This document shows positions 16,294 to 25,033 of a stretch of DNA of 34,100 nucleotides, piece by piece. The DNA is taken from contig CAIMWN010000248.1 of assembly GCA_903845155.1 (NCBI GenBank), positions 1-34,100 of the forward strand, in the 5' to 3' direction. Below the pieces are notes generated by a model that had not been told where the DNA came from, did not search any database, and was given only the letters and a program-made list of their open reading frames with translations. Position 1 is the first letter of the stretch. Every line of letters begins with the position of its first letter. Position numbers and translations under genes: made by a program. Origin of the DNA: Oligoflexia bacterium (GTDB taxonomy: Bacteria; Bdellovibrionota; UBA1018; CAIMNF01).

Positions 16294-17240
16294 ATCAAAA
16301 GCGTTATCTCGGCCTCGAGCTTTCTGGAGCGAAAAACGCAAAGACCACCATCGCTGTTTTGGAATACTATCCTAAAGAGCAAAAAGTTTTCTTGCTTGAT
16401 GTTCATGCTGGAATTGGAGCAGACGCCACTGCCAACCCTGATGAGGCTCTCATTGAAATTATAATGGAACACGCGGATGAGCATCCAGATCTACGCCTGG
16501 GAACCACTGCACCACTCACCCTTCCCCCGTGCATGAACTGCACACGGAAGGCTTGCTTGGCCGCAAAAAACTGTGCAGCCAATGAAGTAAAGTGGATGAA
16601 ACTCTTTACTGCAAAACACCCAGCCTACCTGCGCGGAAAAATATCGAAAAAGACTGCCCGCATGCGCGATTTTTTCACACCTTATACTCAACGGCCAGTG
16701 GAGCTATTTCTTAAAGGTGAAGTGTTTTCAAAGTTACCTGAGAAAATACGATTTGAACTCGATGAAACGTTAGGCGCTAACAAAGCCCCCCTCACTGCGC
16801 GCATGCATTTTTTAAAACTTCACCTACAGAAATTTGAACTACATGAGGTGCTACCTAAACTAACAGTTGCACTCTTAAGTCCTAAACTGAAGATTAAGGG
16901 CACAACACTTCAACACTATAGAAAATTAGAAGAAGGCGTTCAAGCGAGACAGGCCATCATTGAGAAAATGGCAGAGGGTCTTGATATTTTTATTTACGAT
17001 CGAGACATGAAGAAACTCACCCAAAACATCAACGCCTTTGACGCATTTATTTGTGCCTACACCGTACTCCTTCATGATCGAAATGAATGTGTTAATCCAC
17101 CTAAGGGATTCCCAGTAAGTTCGGGTTGGGTGCGTTACCCGAAATCACCACTTTTAAGTGCAATCCCCGACGCTCACCTACAAAAAATGATGAACGACTC
17201 CGAAGGTGACAATGAAGAAGATGAAGAGGACGAGGGATAA
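16290..17240 (+). CDS. DUF429-like protein with a cysteine cluster
   Basis: A 316-residue protein. The N-terminus (YLGLELSGAKNAKTTIAVLEY, read in parts) resembles the first strands of the RNase H-like fold in DUF429 proteins; TTAPLTLPP at 72-80 and FDAFICAYTVLL near the C-terminus match two other conserved places of that family. Directly after the second motif come Cys81, Cys84, Cys89 and Cys95 in a C-x2-C-x4-C-x5-C spacing, which could bind a metal or an iron-sulfur cluster. The C-terminus is a run of Asp and Glu. It overlaps the kinase gene by four bases and abuts oppB. The function of the family is unproven; nuclease activity is inferred from the fold only. Confidence 0.65.
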   Translation: MNQKRYLGLELSGAKNAKTTIAVLEYYPKEQKVFLLDVHAGIGADATANPDEALIEIIMEHADEHPDLRLGTTAPLTLPPCMNCTRKACLAAKNCAANEVKWMKLFTAKHPAYLRGKISKKTARMRDFFTPYTQRPVELFLKGEVFSKLPEKIRFELDETLGANKAPLTARMHFLKLHLQKFELHEVLPKLTVALLSPKLKIKGTTLQHYRKLEEGVQARQAIIEKMAEGLDIFIYDRDMKKLTQNINAFDAFICAYTVLLHDRNECVNPPKGFPVSSGWVRYPKSPLLSAIPDAHLQKMMNDSEGDNEEDEEDEG

Positions 17241-18167
17241 ATGCTCACGTACCTTTTGAAAAGAATGGTTCAAACATTCATCACTTTGCTTTTTCTTACT
17301 GTTGCCACTTTCTTTTTGCTCCGGCTTGCTCCAGGCGGCCCCTTCGATGGCGAAAAGGTTTGGCCCGCAGAAATTCAAGCAAACATTGAAGCGAAATATG
17401 GTTTGAATCGGCCCCTCTACTCGCAGTTTTTCACTTGGGGCAATGACCTCATCCACGGTGACCTTCGCGAGTCTTTCCATTATATCGGAACCCCGGTGAG
17501 AGAAATTATATCGGATGCACTTCCGCCATCATTAGAGTTAGGGTTTTTCGCTCTCGTTTTTTCACTTTCGATCGGCATCGTTTTAGGCGTCCTTTCAGCG
17601 TGGAAACGGGGAACATTTTTCGATTTTTCTGCCATGTTTATTGCCATCGCAGGAATCACGCTGCCGGCATACTTGGTCGGAACGCTTCTCGTTCTTTTAT
17701 TTTCAAATTATTTAGGTTGGCTTCCGCCTGCGCTCTGGGAAGATAAGCAGTCGATGATTCTTCCCACCATCACTCTGGCACTTCGTCCCCTTGCCATCAT
17801 CGCCCGAATGACCAGGACCACCTTGCTGGAAGTAATGCATGCTGATTATATTCGTACTGCCTATAGCAAGGGGCTCAGTGATTCGAGCGTATTGTTTAAA
17901 CACGCACTGAAGAACTCAATGATCCCCATCATTACGATGCTTGGGCCGATCACTGCATCACTGATCACGGGAAGCTATGTAGTTGAAACGATTTTCCAAA
18001 TACCAGGGCTTGGGCAATATTTTATCACCTCGGTGCTCAATCGAGATTATCCACTCGTGATGGGGATGACGCTCACTTACGGATTGATTTTAACTCTATG
18101 TAACTTGTTTGTAGATATCACTTACGGCTGGATTGATCCTCGGATCAGAGTGGATGCCAAGAAATGA
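17241..18167 (+). CDS. oppB: Oligopeptide ABC transporter permease OppB
   Basis: Inner-membrane permease, 308 residues. It starts MLTYLLKRMVQ and has LAPGGPFDGEKVWPAEIQAN followed by IEAKYGLNRPL, closely matching E. coli OppB in a region where DppB differs. The EAA loop (RTAYSKGLSDSSVLFKHALKN) and the terminal DITYGWIDPRIRV are present. The ATG follows the upstream stop directly and its end overlaps oppC by four bases. Neither the peptide-binding protein nor the OppD/OppF ATPases are encoded here, so they must be supplied from elsewhere, or the ATPase may be shared with the YejBE system. Confidence 0.93.
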   Translation: MLTYLLKRMVQTFITLLFLTVATFFLLRLAPGGPFDGEKVWPAEIQANIEAKYGLNRPLYSQFFTWGNDLIHGDLRESFHYIGTPVREIISDALPPSLELGFFALVFSLSIGIVLGVLSAWKRGTFFDFSAMFIAIAGITLPAYLVGTLLVLLFSNYLGWLPPALWEDKQSMILPTITLALRPLAIIARMTRTTLLEVMHADYIRTAYSKGLSDSSVLFKHALKNSMIPIITMLGPITASLITGSYVVETIFQIPGLGQYFITSVLNRDYPLVMGMTLTYGLILTLCNLFVDITYGWIDPRIRVDAKK

Positions 18168-18997
18168 AAAATCCATTTTTAAAGGATAAACGCTTTGTAG
18201 TGAGTGTGATCGTGCTGGCAATTCTCTGTGTTTTGGCTTTGGGGGCACCTTATTTTGCGCCATTTTCATATGATGCGGTTTCTGTAGGGCCAAATCTCGC
18301 TCCGCCTGGCGGCGCCAATATCATGGGTACCGATGTGTTGGGTCGAGATCTTTATAGCCGGGTACTTTACGGAGCTAGGCTCTCTCTTGCGGTTGGTTTT
18401 TGCACCGCAATTTTCTCGCTGGTGTTAGGGACCCTCACTGGGGCAATTGCAGGTTACTTTGGCGGCATCTGGGATAAACTGCTCATGAGCATCGTCGATA
18501 TTTTCTATATTTTCCCCATGCTCCTTCTTGCCATTTTGTTCACCCTCCTTTTAGGGCGCGGTTTTTTAGGGATCTTTATGGCTATCGGCATGACTACCTG
18601 GGTGACACAAGCTCGACTCGTGCGTGCACTCGTTCTTCAAGCACGCGAACTACCCTATGTTGAAGCGGGCCGCGCTCTCGGTTTGACCCATTTGAAAGTT
18701 TTGTTTAAGCATATTTTACCCAACCTCATGGGCCCCATGATTGTTTCGCTCACTTTCCAAATCCCTAATAATATTTTGACTGAAAGCTTCCTGTCCTTTG
18801 TGGGACTAGGCCTCCAACCCCCTTATTCAAGCTGGGGAACGCTTGCTAATGAAGGATACCGTGGGATTCAAAGCTATCCGCACCTGATGCTTTTTCCGGG
18901 ACTTGCACTTTTTATCACCATGATTGCATTTCATTTTTTGGGTGATGCACTTCGTGATATTTTGGATCCAAAAAGCTCAATCGGTTCCATTAATTAG
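18164..18997 (+). CDS. oppC: Oligopeptide ABC transporter permease OppC
   Basis: Partner of OppB, 277 residues. The order of motifs is standard: an N-terminal membrane segment at about 13-32, MGTDVLGRDLYSRVLYGARLSL, several membrane segments, the EAA loop (EAGRALGLTHLKVLFKHILPN), LSFVGLGLQPPYSSWGTL and a terminal GDALRDILDP. It is the last gene of the salvage/peptide operon. After the stop there is a weak hairpin (GGAAT/ATTCC, 18998-19012) without a T-run, so termination here is not evident. Confidence 0.93.
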   Translation: MKNPFLKDKRFVVSVIVLAILCVLALGAPYFAPFSYDAVSVGPNLAPPGGANIMGTDVLGRDLYSRVLYGARLSLAVGFCTAIFSLVLGTLTGAIAGYFGGIWDKLLMSIVDIFYIFPMLLLAILFTLLLGRGFLGIFMAIGMTTWVTQARLVRALVLQARELPYVEAGRALGLTHLKVLFKHILPNLMGPMIVSLTFQIPNNILTESFLSFVGLGLQPPYSSWGTLANEGYRGIQSYPHLMLFPGLALFITMIAFHFLGDALRDILDPKSSIGSIN

Positions 18998-19036
18998 GAA
19001 TGGCATTGATTCCTCACTCACGTTAAACTCGGTGTT

Positions 19037-20239
19037 ATGAAGAACCCTTTCTTATTATTCACGTTGATCCTTGTCATCAGTGCATGCACTCACCATGAAA
19101 AATCCGACGTGCAAGCATCTCCTACCCCTGTGGTCTCGGAAGCACTTCTCACACCTGGGAAAAATTTCGAACAAGTTAAACCAAACGATGTTCAGTTCCG
19201 ACTCTATCAACTTCTCTCTTCATCACCGAAGAATACCAATTTTTCGCCGATCAGTATGGAAATGGCGTTTGGAATGGTTCATCTGGCCTCACACGGAGCT
19301 ACCCGAGACCTCATTCAGAAGATTTTTGGGTTTTCTGAAAATATGGACTACTCATTCCTGCCCGAACAGTCATTAGTGGGAAAAAAAGAGAACTCAGAAC
19401 TTTATTTTGCCAACTCAGTGTGGGCAAAAAATACGAAGCAAATCTCGGCATTATTTTTAGAGAATTTAACCAAATACTTTAACACTGAAGTTTCTCCCCT
19501 TCATTTAAGAAATATAAATGAATGGGTAGATAGTTCTACTCATCATAAAATTCAAGAATTGATTAAAAATCTTGATCCGAGTACTTCAGCCATTTTTATT
19601 AATGCCTTGTATTTTAAATCCGATTGGGTCAGTAAATTTAAAAAACCGCAAACTCAGCCTGAAGTATTTGTTAGTTCTGCCAATCATTCGGTAAGGGTTC
19701 AAATGATGAATCAAACCAATCAGTTCAAATATTATGAAGATGAGGAAGCAAAATGGCTCATCCTTCCCTATCAAAACTCCCCTTTTGCAATGTTATTGGC
19801 CATACCGAAGAAAAAATTTAATTTAAGAGCAATTGAGGACAAGTTAAGTCACAGCTATCTCCATTCAGTGGTAAGCAAAATGACCGAAGAAAAGGTGGAG
19901 TTGAAACTTCCCAAATTTAAATTTAATACCGAACATTCGCTCAAGACTATTTTTATTGAGGCTGGCTACAGTGAGTTATTCAAGCACGGCGACTTTAGTA
20001 ATTTTTCAACAACTAAGGACATTTCCATTTCTGACATTATTCAGGCAACTGCAATTAGCGTTGATGAAATGGGTACGGAGGCGGCGGCTGCAACGGCAGT
20101 TTCCACATTAGAGGCGTCCGCGATGAGCATGGGGATTGCCAAAGAGTTTTTTGCCACTGAGCCTTTCATTTTTATTCTTAAAAACATGCAATCAGACCAA
20201 ACCTATTTTATGGGCAAAGTTTATAATCCGAATGAATAG
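19037..20239 (+). CDS. Serpin-family protease inhibitor, predicted lipoprotein
   Basis: A 400-residue serpin. A lipoprotein signal ends in I14-S15-A16-C17. The serpin core is nearly complete: NTNFSPISMEMAFGMVHLAS, FANSVWAK, FINALYFKSDWVSKF, KLPKFKFNTEHSLKTIF and a C-terminal EPFIFILKN. The reactive loop starts with the hinge G346-T-E-A-A-A-A-T353, the small-residue pattern of inhibitory serpins. Counting from P15 at Gly346 puts P1 at Ala360 and P1' at Ser361, which suggests elastase- or subtilisin-like targets. No strong Shine-Dalgarno precedes the ATG at 19037. Lipid anchoring would place it at the envelope. Scattered occurrence of serpins in bacteria suggests past transfer; this is inference. 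Confidence 0.93.
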   Translation: MKNPFLLFTLILVISACTHHEKSDVQASPTPVVSEALLTPGKNFEQVKPNDVQFRLYQLLSSSPKNTNFSPISMEMAFGMVHLASHGATRDLIQKIFGFSENMDYSFLPEQSLVGKKENSELYFANSVWAKNTKQISALFLENLTKYFNTEVSPLHLRNINEWVDSSTHHKIQELIKNLDPSTSAIFINALYFKSDWVSKFKKPQTQPEVFVSSANHSVRVQMMNQTNQFKYYEDEEAKWLILPYQNSPFAMLLAIPKKKFNLRAIEDKLSHSYLHSVVSKMTEEKVELKLPKFKFNTEHSLKTIFIEAGYSELFKHGDFSNFSTTKDISISDIIQATAISVDEMGTEAAAATAVSTLEASAMSMGIAKEFFATEPFIFILKNMQSDQTYFMGKVYNPNE

Positions 20240-20313
20240 ATCGCTTAGCATCAGACAAGAATACTGGCCATTCAGATCGCGACGCTGAGTAGACCTATTC
20301 TGGGGCTCATGGC

Positions 20314-20396
20314 ACAACATGTTGTTATTTAAGCTAATTAATTAATGTTTCAACGAAATTAATTAATTGACTATTTTGGTCATCTATTGGTATCCT
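20314..20396 (+). promoter_or_regulatory. Likely promoter region of the 1412-residue lipoprotein gene
   Basis: ACAACATGTTGT at 20314-20325 is a perfect 12-base palindrome. AATTAATTAAT (20336-20346) and ATTAATTAATT (20358-20368) form an inverted repeat that runs into TTGACT at 20367-20372. TATCCT at 20391-20396 is 18 bases further on and gives a modest -35/-10 pair. The ATG at 20427 has a G-rich AAGGGG just upstream. The palindrome and the AT repeat could be regulator sites; only the -35 box is strong. Confidence 0.4.
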
Positions 20397-20426
20397 TAAG
20401 GCTAGGGTCTTGGATAAGGGGTATTC

Positions 20427-23400
20427 ATGTTCAGGGGAATCAAAATAGCTTTAGCATTTTTGCTGCTTTTCAGTTTCGGCTGCACAGGAAGTACTATTTC
20501 TACAAAAAGCTTAGCTGTACCGAACCTCAGTCTGTCTCAAATGCCCGCTGCCCTGCCCGCAGATACTGATGTGAAAATTAATTACAAAAGCGTTCAGGAT
20601 GGAAATAAAACAATTAATTCAGTTACATTAGAGTACTCCTTGGATGGCGGCGTAAGTTGGGTCAGAGACGCAAACGCAAGTGCAACTGGAACCGATTCTT
20701 TTTGCAATTGGCATACACCTGCCACAGATTATTCAACTGTAAAAATAAGAATTACCACAAAAGACAATCGAGGTCTTTCGAGTGCTACACAAGTTTCAAA
20801 CTTATTTCAAATTTTAACAAACCATTTAAAATTAACAGTGGATAACTCTACGGTGGTTGCAAATTTTCAATCTGCGCCCACATCAAATACTAACTCTGCG
20901 ACCTTTACCGGAACATGTGTTCCAGGTTATTCGCTTCACTTCTATGGCGGAATAGTGCCTCAACTTCCAAGCGCTGTGGCTTCAAATTATACAAATGATG
21001 AAATTGCGAACGCAAGCATCAGTTGTCAGACTTCAGCGGGAAGTGCGATTGGCGGAATTTGGTCGTTAACCGTTACTGATCCTTCTCATGTAAATTATAA
21101 TTTCAGTTATTATGTTCAAGCTTCAGATATTGCAGGAAATACTGCTTTGGTTGGCTTTATTTGGGAGAGAACCGCGCTTGGTCCCGTAATTACTGCGAAT
21201 ACTTTGGCTATTAATCAAAGTACAGGTTCATTTCCTGTCACCACGTATCGCTCATATAATAAAATGTCAGCAACGGTTACTGATCTTTACTCACCCATTA
21301 CCGCAGTTTGCACTAAACGATACCCTGGTAATTTAGTAAAGGTAGCAAGCAATGGCAGCTTAGTGCTGAAATCAGGTACAGCAGTCCCTGCTCCCGCCAA
21401 GGCAAATGATACTAATTTCAACTGTAGCTCTATCACTGCTCAAACTGGTTCGGCGCCATTTAGTTATAATTATACGGGGAATGTTTCTGCGGGAGTGATA
21501 CCAGGTGTTGTTCAAAATGAATTTATTTGGTTTTTTAATGCAGCTGGAAATATTTCTCAACCTCCCTCCGGGCAATTAGCTGCAACGGTAGGTTTTGATG
21601 TGGCATCGATTAATTATCTTCCTGCTAATCCACCTCTTTTTAACAGTATTTTAGTCACGAATACTGCAACTCCTCATCTCCCACCCCTTCCTTCTGAAAT
21701 GGTGATTTCGAGTGGTTCGAATGCATATATACAGTGGAATATTGCCGATAATAATGGTGGAAATACGCTCCCCCCTGGAAGCATCGGGCTTTCCTTCACG
21801 CAAGATGAAGTAAGCTATTCAACAATTGTGGGTGGTCTATCAAATGTGAGCAATGGGTGTGTACTGAGTTCAGGTTTTACAGGTTGTTATATTTGGACGC
21901 CCACTTTATTAAATAAAAACTACTTAAAAGTGAGAGTCTCTGCCACTAACTCCATGGGGCTTTTAGGTTATGGATCTTCCGCTGCTCTGAATATGGGGAA
22001 GAACACAGGTTTCGGATTAAATTGGCTCGCAGGTAATACGGATTTAGGGGTGGGCGGAAGTGCAGGTGCCGCAATTTTTGAACCGATTCAAAATGGTGGG
22101 CAATATCACGACGGACATTCTTTTGTAGTGGCGAGCGATGGGACGCTTTATTATCGTCACGCTGCCTTGGGAATAGTAAAAGTAGATCCTGATACGGGAG
22201 TGGTGTCTACCTATGTTCCTATTAATTCAACCGCTGGAGCCGGTAGCGGAAGTACTGCAAGTACGGTGGCGAGCTTAACCCTACCTAATCCATTTTCAGC
22301 TTCGGTTTGGCTTTCAATCGATAGTAGTGATCATTTACTAGTATGGGTGAGCGATCGCATTTTAAGTATTAATACTGCTACGGGCGCCGTGAGTACATTG
22401 ATTGGTGGTGGTGCATCTACCTCTACGACTGGCCCCATTACTGCTACATCGCTGCTGATTTCAGGAGCAGCAAGTTTGATGCAACCCTTGCCGAACGGAG
22501 ACTTAGTTTTTCAATCTAATAATGATTCAGGTTCAAGCATGCCCATTTCTGTAACCTCCGCAACACAGACACCCGTGCTTCGCTACTTTCATGCCACAGC
22601 AGATACTTCTGCAAATCATGCATGGGCAGCAGGTCAGGTCACCAGCATGAAAATTAATTTTGGATCAGGGGCTGGTGCAATGATTAGCGCTGGTTCAACT
22701 TTTAACCAACCTAGCCCTACCCAAGGAACAGTTGCGGAGTATTATAGCGGCTACAATGTAGCCTCCACTTATGGGATCTCTGCCAATAGAATTGCTTCAT
22801 TTGCATATCGTTTCGGAGCAAGCTTGGGTTCTACCTACTCTGGTTCAAATACTGCTTCGATTACTGCCTTTTTAAACGCACTCCAGACTGGGGGGCAGGG
22901 TCATAGTGTTGCCATGAGTTTTGGAGTAAACCCAATGGCTTTAGTGAGCGGTTATAGTGTGGCCACCAATAATGGCACTGCAAGTAATTTAATTACTACT
23001 GCTTTTAGCGGTGGTTCAGGGACTTATGATCCTGGAACGGGAAGTGCCACAATATTGCCTAATGTTTCTTTTCCAGTCGGTAACGAAGGCGTAATTACAG
23101 GGTACTCCAGCACTACCGGCTTTGGTTACAGTTTAGATGATTATCTTGATTTTGGTTTCTTCAATGCACCGAATGGAGATCTTTATTCGATCTCACGGTG
23201 GGATTCCGCACTTGAAAAATATAGTCCGGCTACGAATCTGTGGTCTATTATCTTAGGCGGAAATGGACCAGGAAGTTGTGTTGATGGAACCTTAGCAACC
23301 AGTTGCAATGTAATGCTGCAAGATGCGTTTGTTACTGCTGCAGGACAGATTTATTTTGTAGATGCAGGCGTTATACGGGCAATTGACGATAATGGAAAGG

Positions 23401-24665
23401 TAATCACTGTTTTTGGCCAGTCAAAAACATTTGGTGACCAGCAGCCTGCTCTCACTGCACGATTTGATTCAATTTCTTGGTTAGATTTAACTACCACTTC
23501 AGTTTCAAATGGCATCGGTGGAACCATCAGTAATATAATCGTTCCTGATTCTCCTGAGAATCAAATTCGTTTGATTGATTATGCAGGTACCTGCGGTGGT
23601 GCGGGCAACAAAGCGAATTATTCAAAATGTACTCCAGGAAATATGGTGACCCTTGCGGGAAATAGTAATTCAGTGACGGGAACGATTTTGAATGGAGCTT
23701 CAGCAAACACCTCCATGCCTATGCTGATCTCCAATCAACAAGATATAGTTGCAATTACTAATATCCCCGGCACACAAGATTTTTTAATGGGAATATCGGG
23801 ATTGCTTTATAAATATGTGAGCAATACTGGACTTTGGAGTCAGTTATCAGCTACTCCGAATACATCAGGTAATTATTTCTCAAATGATGGTGTAGCAGTG
23901 AGTGCAGTGATTTATGATTACACGCCCAGCATTTTTGGAATCAATGCAAACGGATTTTTAGTGGCCGATCATCATTGGACCGGATCTGTATACACTGACT
24001 CACGTTATAATCGAGTCAGCTCAAGCGATAATTTCACTTCTAATTTTATAAATAATTTATATTTAGGCGAGGCGTCCACCGCAGATGACAGCAGTACCTC
24101 GGCAAGTTTTCATTATTGTGCCGATGGCACTTCCTTAAGTAGCAGTAACTCATGTAATGTTCCGGAAGAATACGGAGTTACACGCTCCACTTATGATTCA
24201 AGCAATCATGAATGGATGATCTTGGATGCATATCATTATCCAACCACAGTTAAGGTTTTTCCCGATACAATTACTGGAGGAAGTGTCAGCTCAATCACCC
24301 TTAATAATGCTGCCAAATCATTTGTTTATGTTCCTTGGTCCTCCATTCCAAGTAAAGGCGCAATCTATTATTGTGCGAAGAGTGATGGGATGATTCATAT
24401 GGTTCCGGATAGTTCAAAACCAAGCGTGAATGATGTTGCACTCTCTTGGCCAACAAACTTAATTGGAACGACGCAGGTGAGTTGTACTGGTAAGAGCATT
24501 TCTTATGTCCCATCAGTTCCAGGAGTGCTTCCATCAGCGCTTATTTTTCCGATTACGCAAAATGGCTTAGGTGGAGTGATTGAATACATTGGACCAAAAG
24601 AAGAGTGTATTTCAAAGAATGGCCCAATCACTCAAGCAAACGGTGGATATGTTTGTCCTCAATAA
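20427..24665 (+). CDS. Very large predicted lipoprotein, Ig-like and beta-propeller-like
   Basis: A 1412-residue secreted protein. The signal has a hydrophobic core and Cys19 in S-F-G-C, a loose lipobox. Residues of about 30-500 hold three or so Ig/fibronectin-like beta modules (for example TINSVTLEYSLDGGVSWV and SLTVTDPS...YYVQASDIAGN). From about residue 530 a propeller-like part follows, with recurring 'D-G-x-L-Y ... V-x-x-x-D-x-x-x-G' units such as LYYRHAALGIVKVDPDTG, ILSINTATGAVSTLIGGG and GQIYFVDAGVIRAIDDNGK, similar to NHL repeats. Composition is rich in Ser, Thr, Asn and Gly and poor in Lys. The chain ends GGYVCPQ, like the giant protein at the window's right edge. A surface adhesin or recognition role is a guess. 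Confidence 0.85.
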   Translation: MFRGIKIALAFLLLFSFGCTGSTISTKSLAVPNLSLSQMPAALPADTDVKINYKSVQDGNKTINSVTLEYSLDGGVSWVRDANASATGTDSFCNWHTPATDYSTVKIRITTKDNRGLSSATQVSNLFQILTNHLKLTVDNSTVVANFQSAPTSNTNSATFTGTCVPGYSLHFYGGIVPQLPSAVASNYTNDEIANASISCQTSAGSAIGGIWSLTVTDPSHVNYNFSYYVQASDIAGNTALVGFIWERTALGPVITANTLAINQSTGSFPVTTYRSYNKMSATVTDLYSPITAVCTKRYPGNLVKVASNGSLVLKSGTAVPAPAKANDTNFNCSSITAQTGSAPFSYNYTGNVSAGVIPGVVQNEFIWFFNAAGNISQPPSGQLAATVGFDVASINYLPANPPLFNSILVTNTATPHLPPLPSEMVISSGSNAYIQWNIADNNGGNTLPPGSIGLSFTQDEVSYSTIVGGLSNVSNGCVLSSGFTGCYIWTPTLLNKNYLKVRVSATNSMGLLGYGSSAALNMGKNTGFGLNWLAGNTDLGVGGSAGAAIFEPIQNGGQYHDGHSFVVASDGTLYYRHAALGIVKVDPDTGVVSTYVPINSTAGAGSGSTASTVASLTLPNPFSASVWLSIDSSDHLLVWVSDRILSINTATGAVSTLIGGGASTSTTGPITATSLLISGAASLMQPLPNGDLVFQSNNDSGSSMPISVTSATQTPVLRYFHATADTSANHAWAAGQVTSMKINFGSGAGAMISAGSTFNQPSPTQGTVAEYYSGYNVASTYGISANRIASFAYRFGASLGSTYSGSNTASITAFLNALQTGGQGHSVAMSFGVNPMALVSGYSVATNNGTASNLITTAFSGGSGTYDPGTGSATILPNVSFPVGNEGVITGYSSTTGFGYSLDDYLDFGFFNAPNGDLYSISRWDSALEKYSPATNLWSIILGGNGPGSCVDGTLATSCNVMLQDAFVTAAGQIYFVDAGVIRAIDDNGKVITVFGQSKTFGDQQPALTARFDSISWLDLTTTSVSNGIGGTISNIIVPDSPENQIRLIDYAGTCGGAGNKANYSKCTPGNMVTLAGNSNSVTGTILNGASANTSMPMLISNQQDIVAITNIPGTQDFLMGISGLLYKYVSNTGLWSQLSATPNTSGNYFSNDGVAVSAVIYDYTPSIFGINANGFLVADHHWTGSVYTDSRYNRVSSSDNFTSNFINNLYLGEASTADDSSTSASFHYCADGTSLSSSNSCNVPEEYGVTRSTYDSSNHEWMILDAYHYPTTVKVFPDTITGGSVSSITLNNAAKSFVYVPWSSIPSKGAIYYCAKSDGMIHMVPDSSKPSVNDVALSWPTNLIGTTQVSCTGKSISYVPSVPGVLPSALIFPITQNGLGGVIEYIGPKEECISKNGPITQANGGYVCPQ

Positions 24666-24710
24666 ATGGAATTAGAAAGGTGGGTAGCTTGTGTAGTCCG
24701 GGTTACGCAG

Positions 24711-25004
24711 TTACTCCGCATTCACCACTCGAACAGTAACATTGCCACTGATCTTTGATTGGCATGCTAAACGTGATTTTGGTGTGCGACTATCGAGCAC
24801 ATCTAAACGTTCGAGTTCATCCTTATCAGGAGCCTCAAGATTCTCAGTACCTTCGATCACTTCACAGTGACAAGTTGTGCATGCGCAGAAGCCGCCGCAG
24901 GCATGTTGTATGGAAACTCCATTGGCGAGCGCTACATCCAATATCGTTTCGCCTTTCATCACTACGAACTCGGCTCCGGATGGTAAAAATTTAATTTTTG
25001 GCAT
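24711..25004 (-). CDS. fdx: ISC-type [2Fe-2S] ferredoxin
   Basis: Electron carrier for iron-sulfur cluster assembly, 97 residues with the start chosen here. The cluster ligands are Cys36, Cys42, Cys45 and Cys81 (C-x5-C-x2-C ... C), and the N-terminus MPKIKFLPSG matches Fdx of E. coli (MPKIVILP). The start at 25004 is favoured over an ATG four codons upstream because GGAGG at 25010-25014 sits five bases before it. It ends the iscS-iscA-fdx operon, 29 bases after iscA. No terminator is clear in the 45 bases that separate it from the convergent lipoprotein gene. Confidence 0.93.
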   Translation of the reverse strand: MPKIKFLPSGAEFVVMKGETILDVALANGVSIQHACGGFCACTTCHCEVIEGTENLEAPDKDELERLDVLDSRTPKSRLACQSKISGNVTVRVVNAE

Positions 25005-25009
25005 TTTGG

Positions 25010-25014
25010 CCTCC
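25010..25014 (-). promoter_or_regulatory. Shine-Dalgarno that decides the fdx start
   Basis: GGAGG on the minus strand lies five bases before the ATG at 25004. It overlaps the alternative ATG at 25016-25014, which has no such site, so translation from 25004 is favoured. Confidence 0.7.
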
Positions 25015-25033
25015 ATGACCTGTAAATTGATTG

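Noticed and set aside
24666-24710. Bidirectional terminator between the large lipoprotein and fdx
   Set aside because: I could not find a stem of useful length with a T-run on either strand.
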